From the NCBI RefSeq assembly GCF_000022205.1, contig NC_012029.1:2232001-2296000 (forward strand): DNA of 64,000 bases, written 5' to 3'. Positions 34,300 through 42,400 of the stretch are shown here, one piece after another. Under the pieces are notes generated by a model. It saw only the letters and a list, made by a program, of their open reading frames with translations, was not told where the DNA came from and searched no databases. Each line of letters starts with the position of its first letter. Position 1 is the stretch's first letter. Both the position numbers and the translations under genes were made by a program. Origin of the DNA: Halorubrum lacusprofundi ATCC 49239. Its GTDB lineage: Archaea; Halobacteriota; Halobacteria; Halobacteriales; Haloferacaceae.

Positions 34300-34770
34300 C
34301 GCGTATCTGACCGGCTTTTCACTCGCATTTCGTTCGGCCACGTCGTCGACTCTCTCGTTCGTCGGATCGGTCTCATCTCTTTATAGACAGCTGTAGCGGC
34401 GTGGATAGCGGTAACACCGGCGTCGACGATGTTCCGTTGCTCGCTTCTAGACCATTGGCGCTCGATCTGCAGAGTACACTTCCAAAGCCCCAGACGCACC
34501 GCAACCGCAGCCTCACACCTCCCCAGCCGCGTCGCCGGCGGCTTTGCCGCCGACTGTCAGAGGCACTTTGCGCCTCGCGGTCACCGGACTACGTCCGATT
34601 GCAAGCGAGGGCTTCGCTCTCGCCCTACTCGCGGCCTACTGGCCGCTCGAAGGCACGCGCCACCGTGGACGAATATGTACGACGGTAGTCAGTCGGTCGA
34701 TCTGATTCACGCTCTCTCCGTCCGACAAGACCCCGGAACCCCTTTGAATTGGGACGACGACTCTTCGAGT
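34300..34770. other. Intergenic region after rpoF holding a structured repeat
   Basis: About 470 bases without a convincing gene. The first part has a TTTATAG sequence near 34380-34386; 34476-34668 is a hairpin-rich repeat also found near the right end of the window; CCTTTGAATT at 34741-34750 is placed as the TATA-like box for the next gene. Confidence 0.6.
34476..34668 (+). repeat. Hairpin-rich dispersed repeat, copy A
   Basis: Shares three linear blocks with 63525-63757: ACACTTCCAAAGCCCCAG (34476-34493), CCTCACACCTCCCCAGCC (34511-34528) and a final GCACGCGCCACCG-type block. Between the second and third blocks lie four short hairpins: GGCGGC/GCCGCC, GAGGC/GCCTC, GCGAG/CTCGC and GCGGCC/GGCCGC. 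The hairpin sequences differ from those in copy B. Confidence 0.75.
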
Positions 34771-35613
34771 ATGATTGACGAGACCGTCGCCGAGATCCGG
34801 GCGATGCGGACCCACAGCACGTCGGCGGTGGCCGTGAAGGCGACGCGGTCGCTCGCGGACCTGCTCGACCGCGAGTACGTGACTGTCGACGAGTTCGAGC
34901 GCGACCTCGAACACAACGCCGGTGTGTTGCGGCGGTCGAACCCCTCCCACGCCGCGCTCCACAACGCGATGCGCGAGGTCGAGCGCTCGATCGTCGGCGA
35001 GGCGACGAGCGTCGAGGACGGCAAACAGCGACTCGAAGACACTATCGACCGCGTCGTCGACGACATCGAGACGGCGAAAGGGGAGGCCGCCGCCAACGCG
35101 ACCGAGCGCATCGAGGACGGCGACACCCTGCTGGTCCACGACTATTCGACGACGGTGCTTGAGGCGATCGAGAACGCGGCCCGCGACGGCGCCCACCTGA
35201 CGGTGTACGTCACGGAGGCGCGCCCGCGCACCCTCGGTCGGAAGACGGCCCGCGTGCTCGCCGGCATCGCACGGGTCGACACCCGGATGGTGGTCGATAG
35301 CGCGATGGGGTACGCCCTCCGCGACTGCGACCAGGTCCTCCTCGGGATCACGTGTATGACCGGGGGCACGTACTACAACCGCATCGGAACGTTCCCGCTT
35401 GTCGTCACCGCCCGCGAACTCGGCGTCCCGGTGACCGCCGTCGGCTCCGACGCGAAGCGGATCGAGGAGTTCCGGTTCGAAAACGAGTTCCGCGACGCTG
35501 TCGAGGTGATGCGCGAGCCCGTCGAGGACGTGACGATCGAGAACCCAAGCTACGACGCGACCCCGATCGGCATGCTCGACACCATAATCACCGACGACGG
35601 CATCGTCGAGTAG
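34771..35613 (+). CDS. eIF-2B-family protein lacking R15P isomerase residues
   Basis: Protein of 280 aa of the aIF-2B/R15P isomerase superfamily, about 40 residues shorter than the isomerase encoded at 24733. The position of the catalytic Cys reads LLVHDYSTTVLE (Cys replaced by Asp) and the catalytic Asp region reads VLLGITCMTGGTYYNRIG (Asp lost). It is therefore unlikely to be an R15P isomerase. It keeps the helical N-terminal part and the sugar-phosphate-like TREARPRTLG region. Databases usually call it 'translation initiation factor eIF-2B', a name that does not establish function. Confidence 0.82.
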   Translation: MIDETVAEIRAMRTHSTSAVAVKATRSLADLLDREYVTVDEFERDLEHNAGVLRRSNPSHAALHNAMREVERSIVGEATSVEDGKQRLEDTIDRVVDDIETAKGEAAANATERIEDGDTLLVHDYSTTVLEAIENAARDGAHLTVYVTEARPRTLGRKTARVLAGIARVDTRMVVDSAMGYALRDCDQVLLGITCMTGGTYYNRIGTFPLVVTARELGVPVTAVGSDAKRIEEFRFENEFRDAVEVMREPVEDVTIENPSYDATPIGMLDTIITDDGIVE

Positions 35614-35752
35614 CTGGACCGCCGTTGCATTCCGTGTTCCCTCGTCTCGGAGCACGCCGAATGACTCGCGAACGCCCGATTTCGGGAACCGTCGTGTCAG
35701 GTGTCGAAATCCGCCACAAGCACTTTGTACGTGTGCCGTGTTAGCGCATACA

Positions 35753-36718
35753 ATGAGCACGAGACAGGGGGCGGCGGGGATCTTTCGGATCCAGAGCGCG
35801 GAGCCCGCGACGGAATGTACCAGCGTCTCGTGTGACCTCGCCTCGATCGCGAGCGAACCCGGCACCGTCACCGCGCTGGTCATCGCCGGCGTCGTCGCGT
35901 TCGTCGCGCTGGCGTACATCCGCGACGCCGAGGCCGACTGCCGCAACGAACGCCGGCGGGTCCTCGACGAGCGCGACGCCTTCGAGGAGTTCGCTGACCG
36001 CGTCTCTGGACTCGATCCCGCGCCCGTCTCGTCGACCGCGTCGTCGCTCGACGGGTCGGCGGCCACGGTTCGCATCGTCTCTACGGCTAACGGAGCGAAC
36101 GGGGTCGGCAACGATGTCCGGCTCCGGCGCGTGCTCGTGGCGTACCGGGACACGGTGATGTCGTTGCCTCACTACAGGGAGGAGTACGACGAGACGATCC
36201 CCGAGAGTCTTGCGGCCGAGCTGGGCCCGGATACGGCCACCGCGCTGGCCTCCAACGGCACCCTCTCGACCGGGGCACAGTCGGCCCTGGTGCGGCGCAG
36301 CCGGCGGGCAGCCGACGCCCGGTCGTCGCTGGCGGATGCGATCGGCGCGGAGATCGATGCGCTGTCCCGGTTCGAGGCTGATCTGACCCGCGTCGACCGA
36401 CGACGCCGCCGTCTCATCGAACACCTTGACGGCGTGGCGGGTGATCGGACGGGTGCCGCGATCGACGTCTGGCGGCAGCTGGACGGGCTCGAAGACGACT
36501 GCAACGATATCGCCGGCGAGCGCCAACGCACGCTCGACGACCCGCCGATGACCGTCGATGCACCCAACGCCGACGAAGGACGGCGGACATTCCACGAGTA
36601 CCTGTACGGATCCGACTCCGGACACCCCCACCCCGTGTTGGCGCAGGTCGCAGAGATCGCCGGGCGGATCCGGACGGACCGCGACCGGGTTGCGACCCAG
36701 ATCGCCGGCGGCGAGTGA
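35753..36718 (+). CDS. Single-helix membrane protein with coiled coil, haloarchaeal
   Basis: Protein of 321 aa with one transmembrane helix near the N-terminus (VTALVIAGVVAFVALAYI) and a long charged, helical remainder (DCRNERRRVLDERDAFEEFA and later Arg/Asp-rich helices). Possibly the haloarchaeal DUF7260 family; that name is from memory. Function unknown. A CTTTGTA box 27 nt before the ATG supports the start. The MFS gene follows after 40 bases. Confidence 0.65.
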   Translation: MSTRQGAAGIFRIQSAEPATECTSVSCDLASIASEPGTVTALVIAGVVAFVALAYIRDAEADCRNERRRVLDERDAFEEFADRVSGLDPAPVSSTASSLDGSAATVRIVSTANGANGVGNDVRLRRVLVAYRDTVMSLPHYREEYDETIPESLAAELGPDTATALASNGTLSTGAQSALVRRSRRAADARSSLADAIGAEIDALSRFEADLTRVDRRRRRLIEHLDGVAGDRTGAAIDVWRQLDGLEDDCNDIAGERQRTLDDPPMTVDAPNADEGRRTFHEYLYGSDSGHPHPVLAQVAEIAGRIRTDRDRVATQIAGGE

Positions 36719-36758
36719 GTCCCCCCGCTTTCATCCGTCCCCGCTACGTGACGACGCC

Positions 36759-38081
36759 ATGGGCAGAAGCTGGCTGTTCGCGTGGGGGCTCGCCGCCGTG
36801 GCGTTCGGCGGCGCGTCGCTCATCGTTCCCTTGTACGTCGTCGAACTGGGCGGTGGGGCGTTCGTGCTCGGTGTGCTCTTCGCGACGGCGTCGTTCGTCG
36901 GCGTTCCCGGCGCCCTCGTCTTCGGCAATCTGGCGGACCGGACGGGGAAGCGTCGACCGTTCGTTCTCGCGGCGCTCGTCGTCGCGACCGCCACGACGCT
37001 CGTCATCCCGACCCTGGAGAGCGTTCCCCTCGTCATCGCCGCCAACGCGGCGCTTTGGCTCGGGTTCGCGGCCGCCGTCCCAGTGCTCACCCTGCTCGCG
37101 GTCTCCGGCGAGCCCGAGCACCGGTGGACGGCGGTCATCGCCCGACTGAACGAGTATCAGGGAATCGGCTGGGCGGCCGGTCTCGGGCTGGGATTCGTCG
37201 TTACCGCAGTCGTGTCGCTGCGGTACGATCCGGTCACCGCCCAGCGCGCGTTCCTGTTCGTGTGCGCCGCGAGCGCCGCCGCCGGTCTCGCGCTGGCCGC
37301 GCGAGCGCTTCCACCGGACTCCGGGACAGTGTCGGAACCGAGCCCCACGCGGCTCCGCCGCCGCGTCCGCGAGGCGTCGCGGTTCAACGTCCGCGGCGCC
37401 GCCTTCCCGTTCACTCCTGCCCGGTTCGACCCGCGAGGGCTCCGTCCCCGGGTGCTCATCGATCGCTTCTCTCCGGCGCTTGCGACGTACTTCGCGGCCG
37501 TTCTCGTCGTGTTCACCGGCTTCGGCGTCTTCTTCGCGCCACTGCCCGCGTACCTCGCCGGCGTCGGCTTCGGGTCGAGCGAGACCTTCGCGCTGTACTT
37601 CGCGCTGAACGCCGCGGCCGCCGCCTTCTACGGACGGGCCGGCCGCCTCGCCGAGGCGTACGGCGTGTACGAGGTACACGCCGGCGCGCTGCTCGGACGG
37701 GGCGTCGCCCTCCCGACGGTCGCGGTCGTCGGTGTCGCGGGCGGGAGTACCCTCTTCGCGCTGAGCGCGACCGGCGCCGCCTTCGTGGCAATCGGAGTGA
37801 CGTGGGCCGCCATCGCGGTGACGGCGGCGGCGCTCGTCACTCGGCTCGCGCCGCCCGCGATACGCGGCGAGGCGCTCGGCGCGTACGGCGCCCTCGTGGC
37901 GGTCGGTGGCGGGTTCGGCGGAATCGTCGGCGGGTGGCTCGCGTCGTCGGGATACCCGATCGCGTTCGTCGCGGCCGGCGGAACCGTCGTCGTCGGGACG
38001 GGAATCGTCGTCGCGCTCGCGCGGCGACCAGGGCAGCGATCGGAGCGCAGACACGGCACCGGCGAGGAGACGGGACAGTGA
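36759..38081 (+). CDS. MFS transporter
   Basis: Protein of 440 aa with about 12 hydrophobic helices and the MFS motif A-like loop GNLADRTGKRRPF between helices 2 and 3. A charged loop rich in Arg (around residues 200-240) separates the two six-helix halves. The substrate is not predictable; the topology suits an efflux or drug-type transporter. The stop overlaps the GTG start of the LLM oxidoreductase gene, so the two are co-expressed. Confidence 0.87.
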   Translation: MGRSWLFAWGLAAVAFGGASLIVPLYVVELGGGAFVLGVLFATASFVGVPGALVFGNLADRTGKRRPFVLAALVVATATTLVIPTLESVPLVIAANAALWLGFAAAVPVLTLLAVSGEPEHRWTAVIARLNEYQGIGWAAGLGLGFVVTAVVSLRYDPVTAQRAFLFVCAASAAAGLALAARALPPDSGTVSEPSPTRLRRRVREASRFNVRGAAFPFTPARFDPRGLRPRVLIDRFSPALATYFAAVLVVFTGFGVFFAPLPAYLAGVGFGSSETFALYFALNAAAAAFYGRAGRLAEAYGVYEVHAGALLGRGVALPTVAVVGVAGGSTLFALSATGAAFVAIGVTWAAIAVTAAALVTRLAPPAIRGEALGAYGALVAVGGGFGGIVGGWLASSGYPIAFVAAGGTVVVGTGIVVALARRPGQRSERRHGTGEETGQ

Positions 38082-39016
38082 CCGACCTCGACGCGCGGGA
38101 GCGCGACGGCCACGCCAACGCCGGCTTCCGGCGGCTGTTCGGCGGCGGGCTCACGTTCGGACTCGGGTTCCCGCTGACGGGCGAGCGACGCGGAACGCCG
38201 GACCCCACCGAGGAGGTCCGGCTCGCGGAGCGCGCCGAGGCCCTCGGCTTCGACGGGCTCTGGGCGCGGGACGTGCCGACCTACTGGCCCCGGTTCGGCG
38301 ACGCCGGCGGGGCGTTCGACCCGTGGGCGCTGCTCTCGCACGTGGCCGCCCGCACCGAGGAGGTCGCGCTCGGCACGTCGAGCGTCGTCCTCCCGCTCCG
38401 ACACCCGATCCACCTCGCGAAGTCCGCCGCGACCGTCGACCGGCTCTCAGACGGGCGGGTCGTCCTCGGAGTTGCTTCCGGCGACCGCGATCCCGAGTAC
38501 GCGGCGTTCGGCGTCGACCCCGAGAAGCGAGGAGAGATGGTCCGAGAGCGGATCGCAGCGATGCGCGCGTGCTGGCGCGAGGACTTTCCCGAGATCGACG
38601 GCGAGTGGGGCGAACTCGGTGGCGACCTCGACGTGCTCCCGAAGCCGACGACGGAGACGCTCCCGGTGTTGCCGACGGGTAACGCGCGACAGTCGACCGA
38701 GTGGATCGCTGAGCACGGCGACGGCTGGCTGTTCTACCACCTCCCGGACGAGACGCTCCGGAGCTACGTCGCGGAGTGGCGCGAGCTCGCGGGCGCGAAA
38801 CCGTTCTCCATCGCCGTCGGCGTCGAGTTCGCCGACGATCCGACCGCCGAGCCTGAACCCCTCCATCTCGGCTACCGCGCCGGCGTCGACTGGTTCCGGG
38901 AGTACTTCCGGCGGCTCGACGAGTTCGGGGTCGATCACGTCGTCGTCGACCTGCGCGGCGACGACCCGGAGACGGCGATGGAGACGTTCGCGGACGAGGT
39001 GAGCGGGCCGCTTTGA
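38078..39016 (+). CDS. LLM class (luciferase-like) oxidoreductase
   Basis: Flavin- or F420-dependent oxidoreductase of 312 aa with the luciferase-like TIM barrel pattern: GLGFPLTGE, ERAEALGFDGLWARDVP, VALGTSSVVLPLRHPIHLAK and the DRLSDGRVVLGVASGDRDPEY signature. The substrate is unknown. The GTG start overlaps the MFS transporter stop in a GTGA, suggesting a transporter-enzyme pair. Haloarchaea make coenzyme F420, so either cofactor is possible. Confidence 0.88.
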   Translation: MTDLDARERDGHANAGFRRLFGGGLTFGLGFPLTGERRGTPDPTEEVRLAERAEALGFDGLWARDVPTYWPRFGDAGGAFDPWALLSHVAARTEEVALGTSSVVLPLRHPIHLAKSAATVDRLSDGRVVLGVASGDRDPEYAAFGVDPEKRGEMVRERIAAMRACWREDFPEIDGEWGELGGDLDVLPKPTTETLPVLPTGNARQSTEWIAEHGDGWLFYHLPDETLRSYVAEWRELAGAKPFSIAVGVEFADDPTAEPEPLHLGYRAGVDWFREYFRRLDEFGVDHVVVDLRGDDPETAMETFADEVSGPL

Positions 39017-39068
39017 GTCTCCATCCCGTGAGCCGACCCAGGGCTTCGGTCGGTCCATCGCGGGAGGT

Positions 39069-39074
39069 TTATAC
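39069..39074 (+). promoter_or_regulatory. TATA box of the candidate sRNA
   Basis: TTTATA in GAGGTTTATACCC, centred about 27 nt before the first base of the predicted RNA stem at 39099. No protein gene starts at that position. Confidence 0.5.
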
Positions 39075-39097
39075 CCGGTGACGGCCACGCTGCAGAC

Positions 39098-39163
39098 GGT
39101 GGCCATGACGACGTGTTACCCCCACTGAGCCCCTTGTGATGAGGGTTTTCCACCGAGCCACCA
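39098..39163 (+). ncRNA. Candidate box C/D guide sRNA
   Basis: A terminal stem GGTGGC (39099-39104) with GCCACC (39157-39162) encloses, in order: a box C-like ATGACGA (39106-39112), a 12-base guide, box D' CTGA (39125-39128), a 7-base spacer, box C' GTGATGA (39136-39142), a 10-base guide and a box D-like CCGA (39153-39156). C' and D' are canonical. The outer pair differs from consensus at one base each, and at positions that face each other in the kink-turn (U-U replaced by C-C). Length, guide length and promoter spacing fit archaeal C/D sRNAs that direct 2'-O-methylation. I could not assign a target. Confidence 0.5.
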
Positions 39164-39357
39164 CTTCGAGACCGCGAGCGGCAGCGCTTCCGGTTCACCG
39201 GGGTCGCGCGGCACGGACGATATCGCCCGATCCGACGAGACATGGTGGCATGGAACACGAGACGGTAGCACGTGACAATCCGTGGTGAAAGTAGACAATT
39301 GGCTCACCGTCGACTCGCAGTCCTGCGGTCTCGACGGGAAACGGGCGGGTCGGCGAC
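39164..39357. other. Intergenic remainder after the candidate sRNA
   Basis: About 190 bases between the candidate sRNA and the 3' end of the aldo/keto reductase gene. No gene is visible. Confidence 0.4.
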
Positions 39358-40431
39358 TCAGTACGACGCGGCGCGCTTGTCGAGGCCGGCGGCCTCGATG
39401 TCTTCGCCGTCGACGGACGTTCGGAGCACGTCCATCCCGTCGTCGCGGTCGATGTCGAAGTTGCGCGCGTACAGCTCCTCGACCCGGTCGTACTCGGCCT
39501 CGGAGAGCGGCGGCACGTCGCTCGCCGCGCTCCACTCGGCGATGTCGTCGCCGTCGCGGAACGTGGGCGTGACGGAGGCGACCTCGTCGTGCGCGAGCAG
39601 CCAGCGGATCGCGGCCTGCGCCATCGTGCGGGTCCCCTCGACGCCGTCGGGGTCTTCGAGGAAGCGGATGGCGTCGACCTTCTTCCAGCCCGTCTCGTAC
39701 CACTCTTGCGGCCGGTGCGAGCGGTGGTCGCCGTCTTCGAGGACGGTGTCGGGCGTCACCTGCTCGTTGAGCAGGCCGGAGGAGTGCGGGACGCGAGCGA
39801 TCACCGAGGTGTCCGAGCCCGTCTCGCGGATGGTGTCGACGAAGTGGCGGCCGGGCTGCTGCTCGAAGAGGTTGAAGACGGTCTGGACCGCGTCGAACTC
39901 CTCGTACTCGACGGCGGCGTCGCCCTCGGCCAGCCAGCCGATGGAGGGGCCGAGCGCCCACCCGAGCGCGCGAACGCGCCCGTCGGCTTTCCACTCGCGC
40001 AGGAGATCGCGCACCTCGGGCGTGATGTCGTCGACGTTCGCGTTGTGCAACTGGAGCAGGTCGACGTAGTCGGTGTCGAGCCGGTCGAGCGAGCGTTCGA
40101 AAGCGGTTTCGAGGTACTCGCGGTCGAGCTCCTTCGGAAGCTCGCCGTGTCCGGCCTGCGGATTGTTGTAGAAGTCGTAGCCGATCTTCGTCGCGAGCGT
40201 CACCTCGTCGCGACGGCCGCCGATCGCGCGGCCGATTATCTCCTCGCTGTCGCCGTGGCCGTACACGTCGCCGGTGTCGACGTACGTGACGCCCGCGTCG
40301 AGCGCGTCTTCGACCATACCGACCGCCTGTTCGTCCGAGCGGTCGCCCCACCAGTCGGTGCCGACGACCCACGCGCCGAAGCCGATCTCCGAGACCTCGA
40401 CGCCGGAGTTCCCGAGTTCGCGGTGCTGCAT
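39358..40431 (-). CDS. Aldo/keto reductase
   Basis: NAD(P)H-dependent oxidoreductase of 357 aa with the aldo/keto reductase barrel. Catalytic tetrad candidates: Asp and Tyr in VDTGDVYGHGDSEE, Lys in LATKIGYDFY, His in LLQLHNANVDD. The substrate is unknown. The start MQHRELGNSG was chosen as the usual family N-terminus; a GTG eight codons upstream is open. A CTAAG box about 27 nt upstream fits. A TTTATAAG at 40501-40508 could be a second promoter. Confidence 0.9.
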   Translation of the reverse strand: MQHRELGNSGVEVSEIGFGAWVVGTDWWGDRSDEQAVGMVEDALDAGVTYVDTGDVYGHGDSEEIIGRAIGGRRDEVTLATKIGYDFYNNPQAGHGELPKELDREYLETAFERSLDRLDTDYVDLLQLHNANVDDITPEVRDLLREWKADGRVRALGWALGPSIGWLAEGDAAVEYEEFDAVQTVFNLFEQQPGRHFVDTIRETGSDTSVIARVPHSSGLLNEQVTPDTVLEDGDHRSHRPQEWYETGWKKVDAIRFLEDPDGVEGTRTMAQAAIRWLLAHDEVASVTPTFRDGDDIAEWSAASDVPPLSEAEYDRVEELYARNFDIDRDDGMDVLRTSVDGEDIEAAGLDKRAASY

Positions 40432-40535
40432 ACCCCGAATTGGGAATCGGGACACTTAGCGGGTGCGGTCTCCCCCACGCGCCGGGACCGCGAGGGAGGG
40501 TTTATAAGACCGGTTACGAGCGCGGAGTGCCCCGG

Positions 40536-42230
40536 TCAGTGGCTCAGCGCCCACGGGTAGCCGCCGTCATGGCCGCCGCTTCCGTGTTCACCACCGCTTC
40601 CATGGGCGTGGCCGCTCTCGTGGGTGTGGCTGTCGTCTCCGCCATGAGCGTGTCCGTGGTGTCCATCTCCGGCGACGCCGGACCCTGCCGGCTCCGCGTC
40701 CAGCGTCTCGTCGACGCGCAACACGAGGCTCGCGGTCCGCACGGCAGTCTCGAGACAGCGCGCGGGGACCGCGACCGGCTCGACCACGCCCGCGTCGAAC
40801 ATGTCGCCGACTGCGCCGGAGCGCGCGACGCCCGCCGCCGTCTCCCCGTCGTGGTGACGGTTGCGGAGCGCAGCCAGCGCGTCGATCGGGTCCGCACCGG
40901 CGTTCCTCGCGAGCGTTCTCGGAATCACGGTCACCGCGTCAGCGAACGCCTCGAGCGCGAGCGCCGACCGATCGTCGACGCTCGACGCGCGGTCGGCCAC
41001 GGCGCGGGAGACGACCATCATACCGGCGCCGCCGCCCGGAACGACACCGCCACCGTGGGCGGCGTGGCGCGCGACTGCGAGGCAGTCCTCGACGATCCGC
41101 TTCGTCTCCTCGGCGACGTGCGGCGTCCCGCCGCGCAGGAGCAGCGACTCGTGCGATTCGCCCGGGAGTCCCGAGAGTTCGATCACGCCGCCGCCGACTG
41201 ACCGACGGCGAACAGCTCCGACCGTCCCGAGCGCGTCCCGATCGAGGTCGGCGATCGCGGCGACCGCGGTCGCGTTCGCGGCGCGAGCGATCGCGTCGAA
41301 CTCGTCGCGTCTGGTCCGTTCGACGGGAAGCACGCCGGCGCGTGCGAGGTCGGTCTTCACCGCGTCGTCGATCGACTTCTGACACACGAGCACGTCGACG
41401 TCGCGGTCCGCGATCGACCGGATCAGCCTCTCGTCGGCTGCCCGTTCGTGCTCCCTGACGGCTGCGAGGTCGTCGGGGGTTCGGACCCTCACCGTCCCCG
41501 ACGCCTCGGCGGTAGGGGGCGTCAGTTCGCCGTCGACGAGCGCAACCGTCGGATCAGTGAGCGCCCGGCGGTCGTTGGTGCCGAACCCGTCGATCGTCGT
41601 CGACGACCCCTCCAGGTCGACGAGGATCCCCTTCACTCGCTCGGAGTCGGTCAGTTCGCCGCCGGGATACGCCTGAATCGTGAGCCGGGCGGCGTCGAAG
41701 TCGACCGAGCGGAGCGCGTCAACGGTGATATCAGCGAACCGCCGGGCCGACGCCGCGTCCCAGCGTCCGGTAACCGCCGTCGACGCGACCTCGCGGAGCC
41801 GCTCGTCGTCCGGATCGACCGGGACGCTGAGCTCGTCGAGGGCGTCACGGGCGTGCGAGGCCGCGCGGGCGTACCCGTCGACGATCGAGGTCGGGTGCAG
41901 CCCTCGCTCGGCGAGCGTGTCGGCCGCGTCGAGGAGTTCGCCGACGAGCAGGGCCGTCGTGGTGGTCCCGTCGCCGACGTGTCGCGCGTGGGCTTGGACC
42001 GCATCTCGGATCACGCGACCGATCGGCGCGTCGATCTCCAGTCCGTCGAGAACGGTCGCACCGGTGTTTGTCACGACGACGCTTCCGCTTCGGTCGATCA
42101 CCATCTTGTCCAACCCGTTCGGGCCGAGCGTGCTTCCGAGCGTCGCCGCGATCGCTTTCCCCGGTCCGAGCAGATCGTCGGATCGTTCTTCGGTACTCGA
42201 TTCCTCGGTCGCTTCGGTCGTGAATGCCAT
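40536..42230 (-). CDS. Divergent group II chaperonin (thermosome) paralogue, His-rich tail
   Basis: Cpn60/TCP-1 family protein of 564 aa. The family fold is clear (LGSTLGPNGLDKMVIDRSG, HVGDGTTTTALLVGELLDAA, VPGGGAGMM, RNAGADPIDALAALR), but it diverges at key positions. The NDG nucleotide motif reads NTGATVLD (Asp lost) and GGGAxE reads GGGAGM (Glu lost). The C-terminus carries 11 His residues in about 44 (GDGHHGHAHGG and following), unlike the Gly/Met tail of standard thermosomes. It is probably an accessory subunit or a specialised form with altered ATPase, perhaps metal-binding. No TATA box is obvious at the usual position. Confidence 0.85.
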   Translation of the reverse strand: MAFTTEATEESSTEERSDDLLGPGKAIAATLGSTLGPNGLDKMVIDRSGSVVVTNTGATVLDGLEIDAPIGRVIRDAVQAHARHVGDGTTTTALLVGELLDAADTLAERGLHPTSIVDGYARAASHARDALDELSVPVDPDDERLREVASTAVTGRWDAASARRFADITVDALRSVDFDAARLTIQAYPGGELTDSERVKGILVDLEGSSTTIDGFGTNDRRALTDPTVALVDGELTPPTAEASGTVRVRTPDDLAAVREHERAADERLIRSIADRDVDVLVCQKSIDDAVKTDLARAGVLPVERTRRDEFDAIARAANATAVAAIADLDRDALGTVGAVRRRSVGGGVIELSGLPGESHESLLLRGGTPHVAEETKRIVEDCLAVARHAAHGGGVVPGGGAGMMVVSRAVADRASSVDDRSALALEAFADAVTVIPRTLARNAGADPIDALAALRNRHHDGETAAGVARSGAVGDMFDAGVVEPVAVPARCLETAVRTASLVLRVDETLDAEPAGSGVAGDGHHGHAHGGDDSHTHESGHAHGSGGEHGSGGHDGGYPWALSH

Positions 42231-42400
42231 ATCGAATCGTGTCACGTCGATCGCAGCGCAGCGTGCATCTCGGAGTCGGTCCCTCTCTCCGCCCGGAACG
42301 AGCTCTCGTCATTCCGGAACGAGCTCCCGCCATTTCGGAACGAGCTCTTTGTCGGGGACGCGAGCGACCCCGTCGACAGTCGCTCGGCCGGCCCGACCGA

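Noticed and set aside
39106-39285. Possible 59-codon frame starting ATGACGACG in the gap at 39.1 kb
   Set aside because: The protein is Arg-rich without hydrophobic pattern, while the same bases form C/D boxes and a terminal stem; the RNA reading explains more.
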